DNA of 64,000 bases, from the NCBI GenBank assembly GCA_003586115.2, contig QVOM02000073.1, forward strand, positions 36,816,876 to 36,880,875. Direction: 5' to 3'. Below, one piece after another: positions 20,775 to 31,669 of the stretch. The position numbers and the translations under genes are program-made. Below the pieces are notes generated by a model, which was given only the letters and a program-made list of their open reading frames with translations, was not told where the DNA came from and searched no databases. This DNA is from Salvator merianae. Its lineage: Eukaryota > Chordata > Lepidosauria > Squamata > Teiidae. Within the stretch, counting starts at the first letter, position 1, and each line of letters begins with the position of its first letter.

Positions 20775-22195
20775 AGGATAAGAAGATGGCTGGCTGGAAA
20801 TAAAAAACCAAGAATCAAAAAAGAAGCTTTTATAGCCTCAGAAATGGAATGTGGTTGGGGAGCTCTGAGTTTAGAACATTATTATGATGCATATCAAATA
20901 GCAAGAATAATTAAATTAGAATATGGAAATAGCAAATGGGTACAAATTGAGAAAAGTATGTATGACAATAAATATAAAGAATTAGTATTTGATTAGATGA
21001 ATAAAAAGGAAATAGGTAAGTTTATAGGACCAAGTAAAGTGGCAGTTTTGATATGGACCAAATGGCAGAACAAATTAGCAAAGAAAGACTCTAAATTTGC
21101 AAAACTTGAGATAATTTATAGATATAATAGTATATTAGGAATAACAGGTATGGAAACATTGAAAAAAGTTAAAAAAATAATGAAATATGGAGAATAGAGA
21201 ATGTTTATGATGATATCAGAGCCCCCATTGTTTTTTTGTAAACCTATTAGAAGAAATGTTAGGAAGGAATAAATGACTGCAGGCAAGGGGAATTAAGAGT
21301 TTTTTAAATAATATTGATGTAAAAAAATTATTAAAGTAACAAATAACCCCCTTCAAAGCAGCAATCCAATATGGTATACAGGGCAGAAAAGAATTAGCAG
21401 GTAAGATATATAAAATTATAATAGAAATGGGAGATAAAATCAAACATAATTTATAGATACTGTGGAAAGAAGACTTAATTGTAGAAGAGCATGACACAAG
21501 AAATGAACTCAAAAATATTCAAAAAATAAAACAAAATCAGGTGAAGAAATTAAGAAAGAAAATAATTTATAAATGGTACAAAATACCATGTCAAATTGCT
21601 TATATATTTAGACTATCTAATTCAACTTGTTGGCATGGATTTTCAAGTAAAGGTACTTATATACATTTTCTATGGGAATGTGATAAAGTAAAAGAATTTT
21701 GGAAAATGATAGAAACTGAAATTAATAAAATAATTCAGAAAAGTATAAAGTTAACAAAAGAAATATGTATGAAAGAACAAGATAATAGCAAAGAAGGTAA
21801 GACCATCATAAAGCAACGTACAACAGCAGCACTCTTCAGTACTGGTGTAAGGATGGAAAGACGCTCAAAACTGGATGAAACAAAACTGGCATAAATATAT
21901 AGTGGAACATATGGTATTTCAAATAACATTGGAAATGAAACACACTTGCTTTCTAAAAAAAGAAAAGAAAGCAAAGGAGGAATGGAAGAAAGTAAATCTG
22001 AAGAGCTCAGTGAGCAACAAGTTAATACAGAAGATATACAGAATCTTCAAATTATAATTGAGATTGTTATAATAAATCAGAATCATCAGGAGGGAAGGGG
22101 AGGAAAGGGGAGGGTTGGGGGGAAGCACTGGAATAGATCTATTTCTTACAGCAGGTGGATTAAATACTTTAACTCTTGAGATGAAGTAGTAATTA
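20775..22195 (+). mobile_element. L1 LINE ORF2 C-terminal relic
   Basis: Segments in three frames read as L1 ORF2: LEHYYDAYQIARIIKLEYGN with KWVQIEKSMY (about 20850-20970), a 66-codon piece (20997-21197) and a 117-codon piece (21541-21894) holding the zinc-knuckle-like CWHGFSSKGTYIHFLWEC and KEFWKMIETEI. Frameshifts and stops separate them, so it is dead. The 3' region has a G-rich polypurine block (about 22087-22124), typical of L1 3' UTRs. The copy lacks the endonuclease and most of the RT. It abuts an opposite-strand RT relic at about 22200. Confidence 0.85.
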
Positions 22196-22199
22196 AAGA

Positions 22200-22880
22200 A
22201 AAAGGTGCCACAATATAGCCTTATCTTGCACCCCTGTTTGGTGGAACAGATCAAGATAGATGGTCAAGATATCATGCACAGTTGTTGTTGTTTTTCATGT
22301 AGGAGACAGATAAGAATAAATAAATGATGACTTATTGTTGGATTTTCTAATTTTCCCCAGAGTCTTTCACACAATACTGAATCAAAGCAGATTTTAGATT
22401 AATAAAGATGACATACAAGGTACTTTGTGAACTGGTTCCATAATTCTTAGTTTAGATTTTGTAAGATTAGGTGCTGTTACATAGCTGACCTGCCCCTCCT
22501 GAAGCCAGTTTGTTTCTTCAGGATATTTTCACCATCAAACCAGTCACATAGCTGATGGCACAGACTGCATGCATATAGCTTACTAAGTATACTTAGGAGA
22601 CTAATTGGTCAGAAATCGCACAGATTTTGGCCCCTTCTTGTAACTAGGAATAATAATTATGAGTCCTCAGTCACTGAGAATCTGCAAAGATTTACAATAC
22701 ATGTAAAACTGCAGCCAAAACAAGTGCCAAGCACTCAATATTAGATTCAATTAACTCAGGAGGAATTAAATTGTCACCTGATCATTTGTCTAGTTTCATT
22801 CAGGTTACAAGATATGTTATGTTTATAGTGGTAACAGGTGAATTTTCTCTGCAAGATACTACCCATTTATGCTGCTATGG
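22200..22880 (-). mobile_element. Non-LTR reverse transcriptase relic, minus strand
   Basis: Minus-strand translation recovers RT blocks in the correct order: PPELIES, then RPISLLSILSKLYA (about 22575-22615), TGFRRGRS (about 22485-22515), FINLKSA (about 22383-22410, followed by a frameshift) and TKQGCKIRLYCGTFF (about 22200-22245), which corresponds to the usual KQGC.LAP.LF block. The catalytic YxDD region lies beyond the recognisable part. The motifs suit a Jockey/CR1-group RT, but the clade is not certain. Multiple stops show it is inactive. Confidence 0.75.
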
Positions 22881-23042
22881 GGTCAGTGACAGCAGTGTCC
22901 TGAAATAAAGTTCCCAAGTGAGACTGGGACCCTTTATGTGGCAGTTGATCCCAGGCTTTGAGAACTGTGGGCATCTGACAATGAGCAGCCAAAACATATT
23001 TGAATTTTTATTTCACTGGATGCCTGAATTACCAGTAACCAC

Positions 23043-23119
23043 TTCCTTCCTTCCTTCCTTCCTTCCTTCCTTCCTTCCTTCCTTCCTTCCTTCCTTCCTT
23101 CCTTCCTTCCTTCCTTCCT
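23043..23119. repeat. (TTCC)n microsatellite
   Basis: About 19 uninterrupted units in the same orientation as 6243-6320. The frames across it encode PSFL (plus) or KEGR (minus) repeats and are artefacts. Confidence 0.97.
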
Positions 23120-23367
23120 ATAAAATTTGAGGTAAGGGAAGAAATGTTTGTTATTGCATTGCTGTATTCTCCAAGCTAAGTTTTCTGTTTGAAGACACTT
23201 CAGCACCCAACTAGGTAACATCTTCAGTGCAACAGTTCACTTGTACTTCTTTGTTTCATTGATATGCTAATCCTTCTTGTTCATTAAAATGTTCAGTAAC
23301 TTATTCTCTGTATATGAATTTGTTAATAATAGCGGACTAGGTGTTGTGTAAGAAGGTTTTAAATTAA
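23120..23367. other. Unassigned short stretch
   Basis: No element was recognised. Confidence 0.4.
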
Positions 23368-23761
23368 GGCTATGTTCACTTGCAGAAAAAGACCCCACTG
23401 AGGTAGGCCAATCTGCCCCTCCCCCTCTCAGAGGCATCAAAAATGTTGAGCACAACTTGATCAGGAACAGCTGGATGGCTCCTGGTCAGCAGTGTTCACA
23501 TCCTCTTCTGGGAGCAAACCCTGCGAGTGGGTGGGGCAGCACAGCTGTGGTTGTGCAGTCACACACCGCATCCCTGATCACCATGGCAATGGCCACACAT
23601 TACTTGTGGCCACTGTCATGGCAGTTGGGCCGGCCATCTGCACATCGAGTGCTGGATGCCTGGTATGGGGGTGTTCCAGTCCTCAAAGTGTGTGTGCTGC
23701 TGGTCTTGTATGGCATAAATGATATTGTTATACCATTCTAGGCTGTAAAGTGCAAACAGGC
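23368..23761. mobile_element. System B MITE, eroded ends
   Basis: The right end reads TAAAGTGCAAACAGGC, the complement of a system B TIR. The left end GGCTATGTTCACTTGC is more diverged. The interior shares CACAGCTGTGGTTGTGCA, CACGCATCCCTGATCACC-type and CCATTCTAGGCTGTAAAG segments with the copy at 57734-58059. The plus frames at 23457-23741 lie inside it and are not genes. Confidence 0.7.
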
Positions 23762-23802
23762 TCTTAGTCTCTAAGATGCTACTAGACCCCCTTCCTTTAC
23801 CA
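23762..23802. repeat. Fragment of a common sauropsid dispersed repeat
   Basis: TAGTCTCTAAGATGCTACTA matches the TTAGTCTCTAAGGTGC-type repeat often seen in reptile genomes. A related fragment in the opposite sense is at about 38474-38545, also abutting a system B MITE. Confidence 0.45.
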
Positions 23803-24351
23803 CAGATGCTCAATTTCAATTGTCAGGTCTTTATATCTGGTTACTTTTACCAGCTGTTTTTCTTAAACTCTGCTATTCTAGGTACTATACATTGATAATT
23901 CACATATGGCTTTTCTCAGTCACAGTTCTATTAGATTATGTGCAAGATATTTATCAGTTTGCAATTGGAAATCCCATCTCTTCTCTTACTTTTTTGATTT
24001 TGTGGTTCCACAATTTTTGATTGCTATTAAATTATACTTTTTTACTGATGCTCTAATGAATCATAGTTACCACTTCGTCACGGCTTCCTCTATAATTATT
24101 TTGTGGTTATCTTCTTGGAACTACTGTTTATTTGTTCCATTATTTCCTCAACCTCTTTGCACAAGTGACATTTGTTGTCAGTATGCAATTCTTCTGTCTC
24201 TATTTTAGTGGCATTTGTGCAAAATGCTTGTTCCTGGGTCACAGATATGAGGCTTTCTGTCTTTTCTTCAGTGACCCCTTTCTAGGCCACTGCAACATTT
24301 TTGTGCTATGAACTTTCTGTTGGATAGTACTGAAGGATTGGCCATGAAAGA
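23803..24351. other. Unassigned stretch
   Basis: T-rich plus-strand frames (23820-24208) have no recognised domain. Confidence 0.4.
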
Positions 24352-24359
24352 GTTTGTTT

Positions 24360-25924
24360 TAGGGATGTGCACGAAGGCACTTTTCCCTTTTCACTTCGCA
24401 GGAATGCGAAGCTCCTAGGCTTCGTTTTCGTGCGGAAAAAATACGCACGAAAATGAAGCCCTTCGTTTTCGCGGCGAAGATTTTCGCTGCGAACAGAAGC
24501 AGAGAAAACAAGGCGAAGGGAAGAGCTTTGCCTTAATTTCTCTGCTTCGGATTGCGCTCGCCTCTCTCTCATTCCCCCCCCCCCAGTCTGTCAGTGCAAT
24601 GACAGACTGGGGGGGGAATAAGAGAGAGGCGAGCGCCATCGGAAGCGGTGAAATCGAGGCAAAGCTCTTCCCTTTGCCTTGATTTCTTCGTTTCCGATGG
24701 CGCAGCGCGCTCTCTCACTCCCGCCGCAGTCTGTCAGTGCAATGACAGACTGGGGGGGGAATAAGAGAGAGGCGAGCGCCATCGGAAGCGGTGAAATCGA
24801 GGCAAAGCTCTTCCCTTTGCCTTGATTTCTTCGTTTCCGATGGCGCAGCGCTCTCTCTCACTCCCGCCGCAGTCTGTCAGTGCAATGACAGACTGGGGGG
24901 GGAATAAGAGAGAGGCGAGCGCCATCGGAAGCGGTGAAATCGAGGCAAAGCTCTTCCCTTTGCCTTGATTTCTTCGTTTCCGATGGCGCAGCGCTCTCTC
25001 TCACTCCCGCCGCAGTCTGTCAGTGCAATGACAGACTGGGGGGGGAATAAGAGAGAGGCGAGCGCCATCGGAAGCGGTGAAATCAAGGCAAAGCTCTTCC
25101 CTTTGCCTTGATTTCTTCATTTCCGATGGCGCAGCGCTCTCTCTCACTCCCGCCGCAGTCTGTCAGTGCAATGACAGACTGGGGGGGGAATAAGAGAGAG
25201 GCGAGCGCCATCGGAAGCGGTGAAATCAAGGCAAAGCTCTTCCCTTTGCCTTGATTTCTTCGTTTCTGATGGCGCAGCGCTCTCTCTCACTCCCGCCGCA
25301 GTCTGTCAGTGCAATGACAGACTGGGGGGGGGGAATAAGAGAGAGGCGAGCGCCATCAGAAGCAGTGAAATCAAGGCAAAGCTCTTCCCTTTGCCTTGAT
25401 TTCTTCATTTCCGATGGCGCAGCACTCTCTCTCACTCCCGCCGCAGTCTGTCAGTGCAATGACAGACTGGGGGGGGGGGAATAAGAGAGAGGTGAGCGCC
25501 ATCGGAAGCGGTGAAATCGAGGCAAAGCTCTTCCCTTCACCTTGATAGCTCCGTTTCTGATGGCTGCTGGCTGCCTCATTCACCCTAGTCTGTCAGCGCT
25601 CGCGCTGACAGACTAGGGGGGTGAGTCAGTGAGGGGAAGAGAAGGAAAATCAATGGGAAGGGAATCCCTCCCTTCCATTGAGTTTTCTCCACTTCCGCTC
25701 GCTGCTGGCTGGCTGACTCACCCTAGGCTGTCAGCGCCAGTGCTGACAGCCTAAAGAGGTGAGACATCGGCAAATTGCGAAGGTCCCGAAATGCTTCGAA
25801 AAATTGAGGGACCTTCGCAATTCGCATTCGTGATTTCTGTTGCCCTTCGCGTTCGATGCGAAGGGCAGGAAATCACGAAATTCAATCGAAAATCGAATGC
25901 CACGAAGCTTCGTGCACACCCCTA
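24360..25924. mobile_element. 1.56-kb hAT-ended element filled by a palindromic array
   Basis: The ends TAGGGATGTGCACGAAGG and the complement of TAGGGGTGTGCACGAAG are inverted. GTTTGTTT is duplicated exactly at 24352-24359 and 25925-25932, proving a hAT-type insertion. The TIR matches the 299-bp MITE at 11245. The interior holds no transposase. It is a tandem array with a 143-bp period, each unit itself a hairpin, bounded by TTCG/CGAA-rich subterminal segments like those of the small MITE. CpG density is high. The many 60-77 codon frames here are shadows of the array. Confidence 0.95.
24599..25750. repeat. 143-bp tandem array of hairpin units
   Basis: The dyad centre marked by ATGACAGACT recurs at 24599, 24742, 24885, 25028, 25171 and 25314 (exactly 143 apart), then 25459 (145, longer G run). 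Diverged versions follow near 25605 and 25741. Each unit contains GTCTGTCA opposite TGACAGAC, and a long stem in which GCGCCATCGGAAGC and GAGGCAAAG pair with CTTTGCCTTG and TTTCCGATGGCGC around CTCTTCC. A run of 8-10 G or C follows each dyad. Near identity of the central units implies recent expansion or homogenisation. Confidence 0.95.
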
Positions 25925-25932
25925 GTTTGTTT

Positions 25933-26929
25933 TTCTCTTCATGCTTTCAACTACTTCTCACTGTAGGCTTCCTTTGTTTTACAGGTTTTCATTAGGTTTT
26001 CTTTACTAACTTCCTTTAACAGTTCCTCTCGACTACCCTGATAGAGGCTATATCTCTACTGCGTGGCCCAGACATCTGGGCATGGCAAAGTTCCAACAGC
26101 GGAGGCATCTGCTTCAGGTACCTGCCACATGATGATAGTCCACTAATCCTCTTTTTCTTCCTGAACTGTTTGACCTATAACATTCCTCATCCACCTTCAC
26201 TCCCAGAGAGAAAGAGCCTGACAATATCCCTATGGGAATGAAGGGTGTGATTTATGGTCATTACTTTCTTATTACTTTCCAGTCCAATGTATCTACAGTA
26301 CCTCTGCTTGAGTCCAGTCTACAGTTCCTATGGTGTATCTGCAAACTGGGAAAGCCCAGGTATTGATGGACTTGATGGTGTTTCCATCATTCAAACGAGA
26401 TCTTAAGATCTTTCTGACTCTTTGGTTGTATACCTTGTAACCATAATTTTAACTTAATTGTGCTTGATATCGTCTAGTTGCATACTTTATTCTGGAGTGA
26501 TGCTCTTTATGGTAATGTCAGCAATAACAAAAGGAAGGATGCTATAAGCATAGCACCCTTCCCCCTCTGCATTAAGAGAAGCACCACTGACAGATGACCC
26601 TGCCTATCAAATCACAGTGAGGGAATCCCTATGTATTCCCTATGTTTGAATAAACAAACACTGCTGAGGGGACCATTAAGTCCCTTTGAGCAGCGACCCC
26701 CAAGATTGGTTTGAAGAGTTCTCAGAGCTTCTCAAACAGCTCTGCAGTAGAAGTGCTATAACAGCATTTGTTGTGGTATGACAGGGGTAAAGCACAGTGT
26801 CCATACAGACATCACACTCCACCTCCTTATTAAATGTGCAGTGAGGTGGTAGTGTCGTGCCTGTGCAAAACACGATAGAGGTGCCTTGCAACTCCTGCCT
26901 GAGTCTTTTCCATTCATCACCTTATTTCT
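25933..26929. other. Unassigned stretch
   Basis: No element was recognised. A minus frame at 26676-26891 has no domain. Confidence 0.4.
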
Positions 26930-28390
26930 TCAGTGATTTCCATTTTCTTTGATTAATGGCCACTGTTGCACTGTTCCATTGCAATATTCTTACTATATAT
27001 TCAGACCATGTAATCAGTCATTCTACTTTACATGCTGACTTCCATACAGTTTCAAATCATCTGCATAAAAATGTCAGAGTTTTGATAATGTCTTGGTCTG
27101 TTTTCTTCAGAATAACTGTCAATGATATCACAGATAGTAATGGTGATTGCGAGTCACCCTGAAATATATCTCTTTGTATGCTGGCCTGTTCTATCTCCTC
27201 AACATTCACTATTAGCTCAGTCTTCCCATTTTCACTGACTTCTTAAGAAATTTTTATTTTTGTCACTAACTCCTGTTATTACTGATCATTTTAAGATCCA
27301 ATTATGTGTTAAAGAGTCAAAAGCCTTTTTGCAATCAATCCAAGCAACATAGCAGTTGGTTTTCCTTCCTTTACAATTTTCTAGAATCGTTTTATCTATT
27401 AGTAGCTGGGTTTTTTCAACACGCATTTTCCACCACCATCCTCTCTCTTTTATAGGTATCATTTTTTAGAAAACCAATATTACATTGCATCTGATATTAT
27501 TCCTGTCAGAAGTTTCAACATGTCAGTAATCAGATCACTGACCAGTAAATGCTTGATATTGCACTTATTTCATGGTCTTTCATTATAAGTTTGTGCATTG
27601 TAGGACGTATCTGAGCTGAATCTTCTTTCTGCAGATGTTCCACCAGCTGGCTAGATAGTTTCATAATGACTAACCAGGTGGCAAAACATGTGCAGAAAAA
27701 GAACTACAATACTATTCCCTAACACTGGGGTACAGATATTTTCTAATATAGCAAGATACTACGGGCATTATAAGTTTTACCAATTTTCATCCATTCATCA
27801 ATTTCTTCTCCTTGTATTCATTTACTGGGGTATTCTTTCGTGCAAGTTGGTGACGTGTTTGAGCCAGAAATCAGGTAGGGTTAGGACAAAGATTGGTGCT
27901 GGTGCTGCATATTTTTTTAACTTCTTGGCCCATTTTTCAATTAATTCTGGTGTTATTATCAGATCTTCCATGAGGCTTCCAGTTAGTTCAGCTATCTCTT
28001 TCTTAATCAATATTGCAAACTTACTGTGTTACTTTGGTTAGCGTCACAAGTGTTTCCAAAACTTAGCAGTTTCTATTTTGCTTGGTAGTGCAGTATAATT
28101 TACATTTTCTCTATTAATAAACTGTCACCAGTATGTCTGAAAAAGGACATTCTGCCTATATTGTTCCACATGGGTAACATGTCTAATTATTTACTTAGAT
28201 GTTGCTGTGATTTGCTGCTTCGATGTTTCTAAAGCTTCTGTAATTTTTCAAGATCAAGATAAGCATTCCTTAGTCTTTTCATTTTTTAGCCTCTTTCATA
28301 GTTTTTAGTTTTCTGGTATCCGATCTAAATCAGTTGATCGTATTCTCTAGCCTGATCTTCTCCTTGGTGGTGTCCTTTCCTGTTTCCTCT
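26930..28390 (-). mobile_element. R4/Dong-like LINE relic, minus strand
   Basis: Minus-strand pieces in N-to-C order: QYRQNVLFQ (about 28140-28180), WLKHVTNLHERI (about 27825-27870), LLTGIISDAM (about 27485-27525), AWIDCKKAFDSLTHNWIL (about 27290-27345) and RDIFQGDSQSPLLSVI (about 27110-27165). These correspond to the R2/R4-group order of linker, LTGIISD, WIDYKKAFDSVPHSW and GIFQGDSLSPLLF. Numerous stops and frameshifts mean no activity. The REL endonuclease end is not recognised. The plus frame at 27688-28041 is its antisense. Confidence 0.75.
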
Positions 28391-28845
28391 CAGGCCTATT
28401 TATTTGGCATCCAAATTTCTTTGTAATCACTGCTGCTGCTATGTGCATAAGCTGACTGGTTTCTTGTAATGGCATAGACCTAACATCTGCTACTGCTCTC
28501 TTGAAATCTCCTAAGTAAGTAAGCAATGTCTGGATGCAGCCCTAGTCTGGAGAGTGCTATAGAGAAGTAGTAGGAAAAGAACAAGTAACAGCTCAAGTCC
28601 TACACGAATAAAAGCCAGAAAGCACTGAGTCAAGGTCACTGGTATTACAATGCCAACTGACTGAAGACTGAGATATCTGAAACACAAGATCATTAAACAC
28701 ATTTGCAACATTTGACATTCTATTCAGCAAGGGTCTTCAGATGCACAATGAAGGCTGGCACACTGCTAACATCCAGCTCAGATTGGTGGACAGGCCTAAC
28801 ATTTACCCAAAATCCACACCTATTTATCATGACATCTGTCTGTTG
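28391..28845. other. Unassigned stretch, possibly LINE 5' part
   Basis: The minus-strand translation shows no further R4 motif. It may be the extreme 5' part of the LINE. Confidence 0.35.
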
Positions 28846-29290
28846 CCCAATACCATACTATTTACATTTGACGATTTAACAATACCATACTAGGTTGGAA
28901 CAGACACAGCGGTGCGGCAACAATTTGCACTGCAAGTGGTGGAATAGCCCCGAACCAGGTCTCCACATTGTGAATGCAGGCATAAACACCATGACAGCAG
29001 CCACGGCAATCTCTGGCTGTTGCTATGGCAATCAGGGATGCAGCATGTGACTGTGCAGCCACAGCCATGTCACTGACTCTCAGCGTTCTTGAAGAAGGTG
29101 TGAATGCTGCTTGGCTGGGAGCAATCTAGCCAGTTCCAGTCAAGATGTAGACAACAATTTTGTTGTCCACAGCTAGTAGCAATCAGGAGTAGCTGTAGCC
29201 ACACCCAGATGCTGTGGCAGCAGGGCAGTGCAAACGCACTTACCCAGTGAGCATCTACTCGCTCACTAATGAGTAAGTGCAAACAGGCCC
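28846..29290. mobile_element. System B MITE, left TIR lost
   Basis: The right end GTAAGTGCAAACAGGCCC is a good system B terminus. Inside it a hairpin GTGAGC / GCTCAC is visible near 29247-29268. The left side keeps only AATACCATACTAG, one arm of the palindrome seen intact at 17742-17772, plus an upstream direct copy of AATACCATACTA. The body is colinear with 17722-18172. Confidence 0.7.
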
Positions 29291-29378
29291 ACAGTTTCCC
29301 CTCTCCATGTTCAGGCACTGTTCTTTTTAATTATTATTATTACTAAACACAAATTTTATTATTTATTATTTATTTTAT

Positions 29379-29464
29379 TGTGACTTTGGAGGTACCTACA
29401 GGCCCATTGCAGACAGATATGTTTCCTGATTGAACCCTAGGGTCTCTCAAGGAATACCCTTTAT
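29379..29464 (+). repeat. Dispersed repeat, copy A
   Basis: About 86 bases match 31240-31328 in direct orientation: TGTGACTTTGGA, CCTACAGGCCCA, GACAG/GGCAGG, TAGGGTCTCTC and CAAGGAATACCCTTTA. The copies lie 1.86 kb apart. Family not recognised. Confidence 0.8.
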
Positions 29465-29479
29465 TGTACAGGCACTGTA

Positions 29480-29580
29480 ATTGTTTTGGTGTGCTCATTT
29501 TATATTTTGTTTTATATAGCTTTATCCCATCTTTGGATATAGGATGGGATAAAAATGCAAATAAATAAAATAAAAATATG
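29480..29580 (+). repeat. LINE-type 3' tail
   Basis: TATAGCTTTATCCCATC, GATGGGATAAAAATGC and an AAATAAATAAAATAAAA end. Similar in plan to the other tails; body not identified. Confidence 0.45.
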
Positions 29581-29997
29581 TTGGATCTTTTCCAAACTTT
29601 ACCTGGAAAAATCTGGATTTAAGAAAGGGTAGCAATTCCTGCCCTTTCTTTAAAATGTAGGCTTATTCTTTGGAGATATTGACACAGCACTAGACTGGCC
29701 TTCTGGACTCTTGCTCTAGGCACAAAGAGAGCAAAAAGGAAAAGTAACAAAGCAGCAAGTTTTATCCAGTTCTATGCCAGCCCAGGCCATGGAAATGCAG
29801 TAACTCTTTTTGCTCTGCTATGCAGAAACACCAACATTTTTTTTTATGCCAGCCTTTTCCTGTGCCATCTAGAGGCTCCTAAAGTTGAAAGGAGACAAAG
29901 CCAAGAATATGGAAGTTCATAATATTTTTTCAAATAAAAGCAATACAACAGGCATGCTAAGATAAAAGCAGTAAAGCCATTTTTCTTCAGATGACAT

Positions 29998-30092
29998 GTA
30001 GCTCAATCCCACGAGCATTCAATCAGAAACAAATCCTACGGAGTTTAATGGGATTTATTCCTAAGTAAATGTGCATTGTTATAAGACTGAAA
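29998..30092. repeat. Squamate dispersed repeat fragment
   Basis: AGCTCAATCCCACGAGCATT with GAGTTTAATGGGATTTATTC and CTAAGTAAATGTGCATTG resembles the abundant reptile repeat containing AATGGGACTTACTTCTGAGT. Family name uncertain. Confidence 0.5.
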
Positions 30093-31239
30093 GTCATGAT
30101 GAAGCTCATATTTTTCTGTCTTCATGGGCAAAAAAAGAAAACTTATATTGCAATGAGATTGTACAGTCTCCACCAGAATTTCATTGATTTCTATTTTTCT
30201 TATTGTTTCCATCTTTTTGTAATGTCTTTTTTATCTTAAAGTACCTTGACTAGTCAGGAAGATTATGAAGAAAAGTTGTTTAATTATACCTTTGCATTCC
30301 TATTTCATATCAAAAATAATTTGCCTTGGTTGGGGTTGGGGTGGTTTTTTTTTTGGGGGGGGGGGTATTTTTTAATGCATCAGGTAAATGGATGCAGTTG
30401 TCCTTATAGTTTCTGTGGATATTCACCCCTCAAGGAAAAAAAAAAATACAATAAAAACTTTTCATAAATACCTCTAGTTTTGCAAGGCCTATCAGAAACA
30501 TGCCCTGTCCTTGGGCTATTTCAAATGTTCCACAAATCCCTTCCTTTGTGGTGAAACCTGGAAGATAGGCAAAAGAATGGGTAGGAGAAGGAGAAGGGCG
30601 GGGATCCACTCTGGTTGAAATATGTTTAGAACCTCCTGCTCAGGGCCCTCACCTGAATTTCAAAGTGGTGCAATATGTTTAATATCTCCATGAGTTAATC
30701 AGTACATCCAGCTACTCATGCCACAGTAATTCACTGACTTGACCCAAATGGGATAAATTCTTAACAATGACAATGGAGGTAATGGTTTTACATTGGGTTT
30801 AGTTCCTTCCCACACCCCATTGATAGGAAGGAGGAAAACTCTATATCCTGTATTCCTTAGGAACAACTGAGGCTAAAGCCACAGTCAGACTGGCTTCAGT
30901 TTCATTACATCTGAAGTTTTTCATACTGATCAACATGATTGCAACTTCAGCCGGACAGTCAGGAAAAAGGCCATTTAAGGGGCAGGAGTGCTGGGATCTA
31001 CCACTGAGGTGGGAAGTGGGCAAGTCATATGGAGATGCCTCCCGGTCTCTGAAACCCAACCAGAAATAGTCCTAGAAGTTCGCCATTTTTGTCCATTGCT
31101 AAACCAGGACATGTGGAAATTGACCCTGGTAATTTACCTTTGTCACCCTACATGGCAGAGGAGGCAGCAAATGAAGGCAAAATCTGCCCTCAGAGCTTTT
31201 CATCTTATCCTTTGCCCAGAGTAGCTCAAGGATGAATTT
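30093..31239. other. Unassigned stretch
   Basis: Contains a T-run followed by a G-run at about 30344-30365 and an A-run at 30436-30446. No exon or repeat family was recognised. Confidence 0.45.
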
Positions 31240-31328
31240 TGTGACTTTGGAGATGCCTACAGGCCCAATGCAGGCAGGTGTGTTTCTTAACTGAGTCCTA
31301 GGGTCTCTCTCAAGGAATACCCTTTATT
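31240..31328 (+). repeat. Dispersed repeat, copy B
   Basis: Direct-orientation partner of 29379-29464. The similarity stops sharply on both sides, so this is a copied unit, not a large local duplication. Confidence 0.8.
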
Positions 31329-31669
31329 TGTTGTTTGGATGCAGCCCCAGTCTCCTGTCACTAGAAGATATGTCAGCTGGACCCAAAGTTGCCAAGCAAC
31401 CCTTTTGCTCCAAATTGTCACAATTGTGCTGGTATTTAAAACCGACTCTGCAAAAGCAAGCAAGCTATTTGATTAGCAGCATTGACATCTGGAATGAGGG
31501 GATTTGTGGGATCTGAAACCATAATTACAAAATATTTTGGAGTGGAAGATATAAATACCTGGAAAGCAAGTCTCCAGTTACAGAGTTTCAAGAAATTGAG
31601 CAATCTATGACCATAGAACTAGGAGAATGTCAGTGAAGATGAGCATCTATTCTATAACATCCCAAGTCT
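31329..31669. other. Unassigned stretch
   Basis: No element was recognised. Confidence 0.4.

Noticed and set aside
24306..25583. Series of 60-88 codon minus-strand frames with near-identical peptides
   Set aside because: They are translations of the 143-bp hairpin array. The repetition comes from the DNA array, with no start or domain logic.
24599..25600. CRISPR-like regular array
   Set aside because: The units are directly adjacent 143-bp repeats with no unique spacers, in a eukaryotic transposon.
27688..28041. 117-codon plus-strand frame
   Set aside because: Antisense to the R4-like LINE, whose motifs are on the minus strand.
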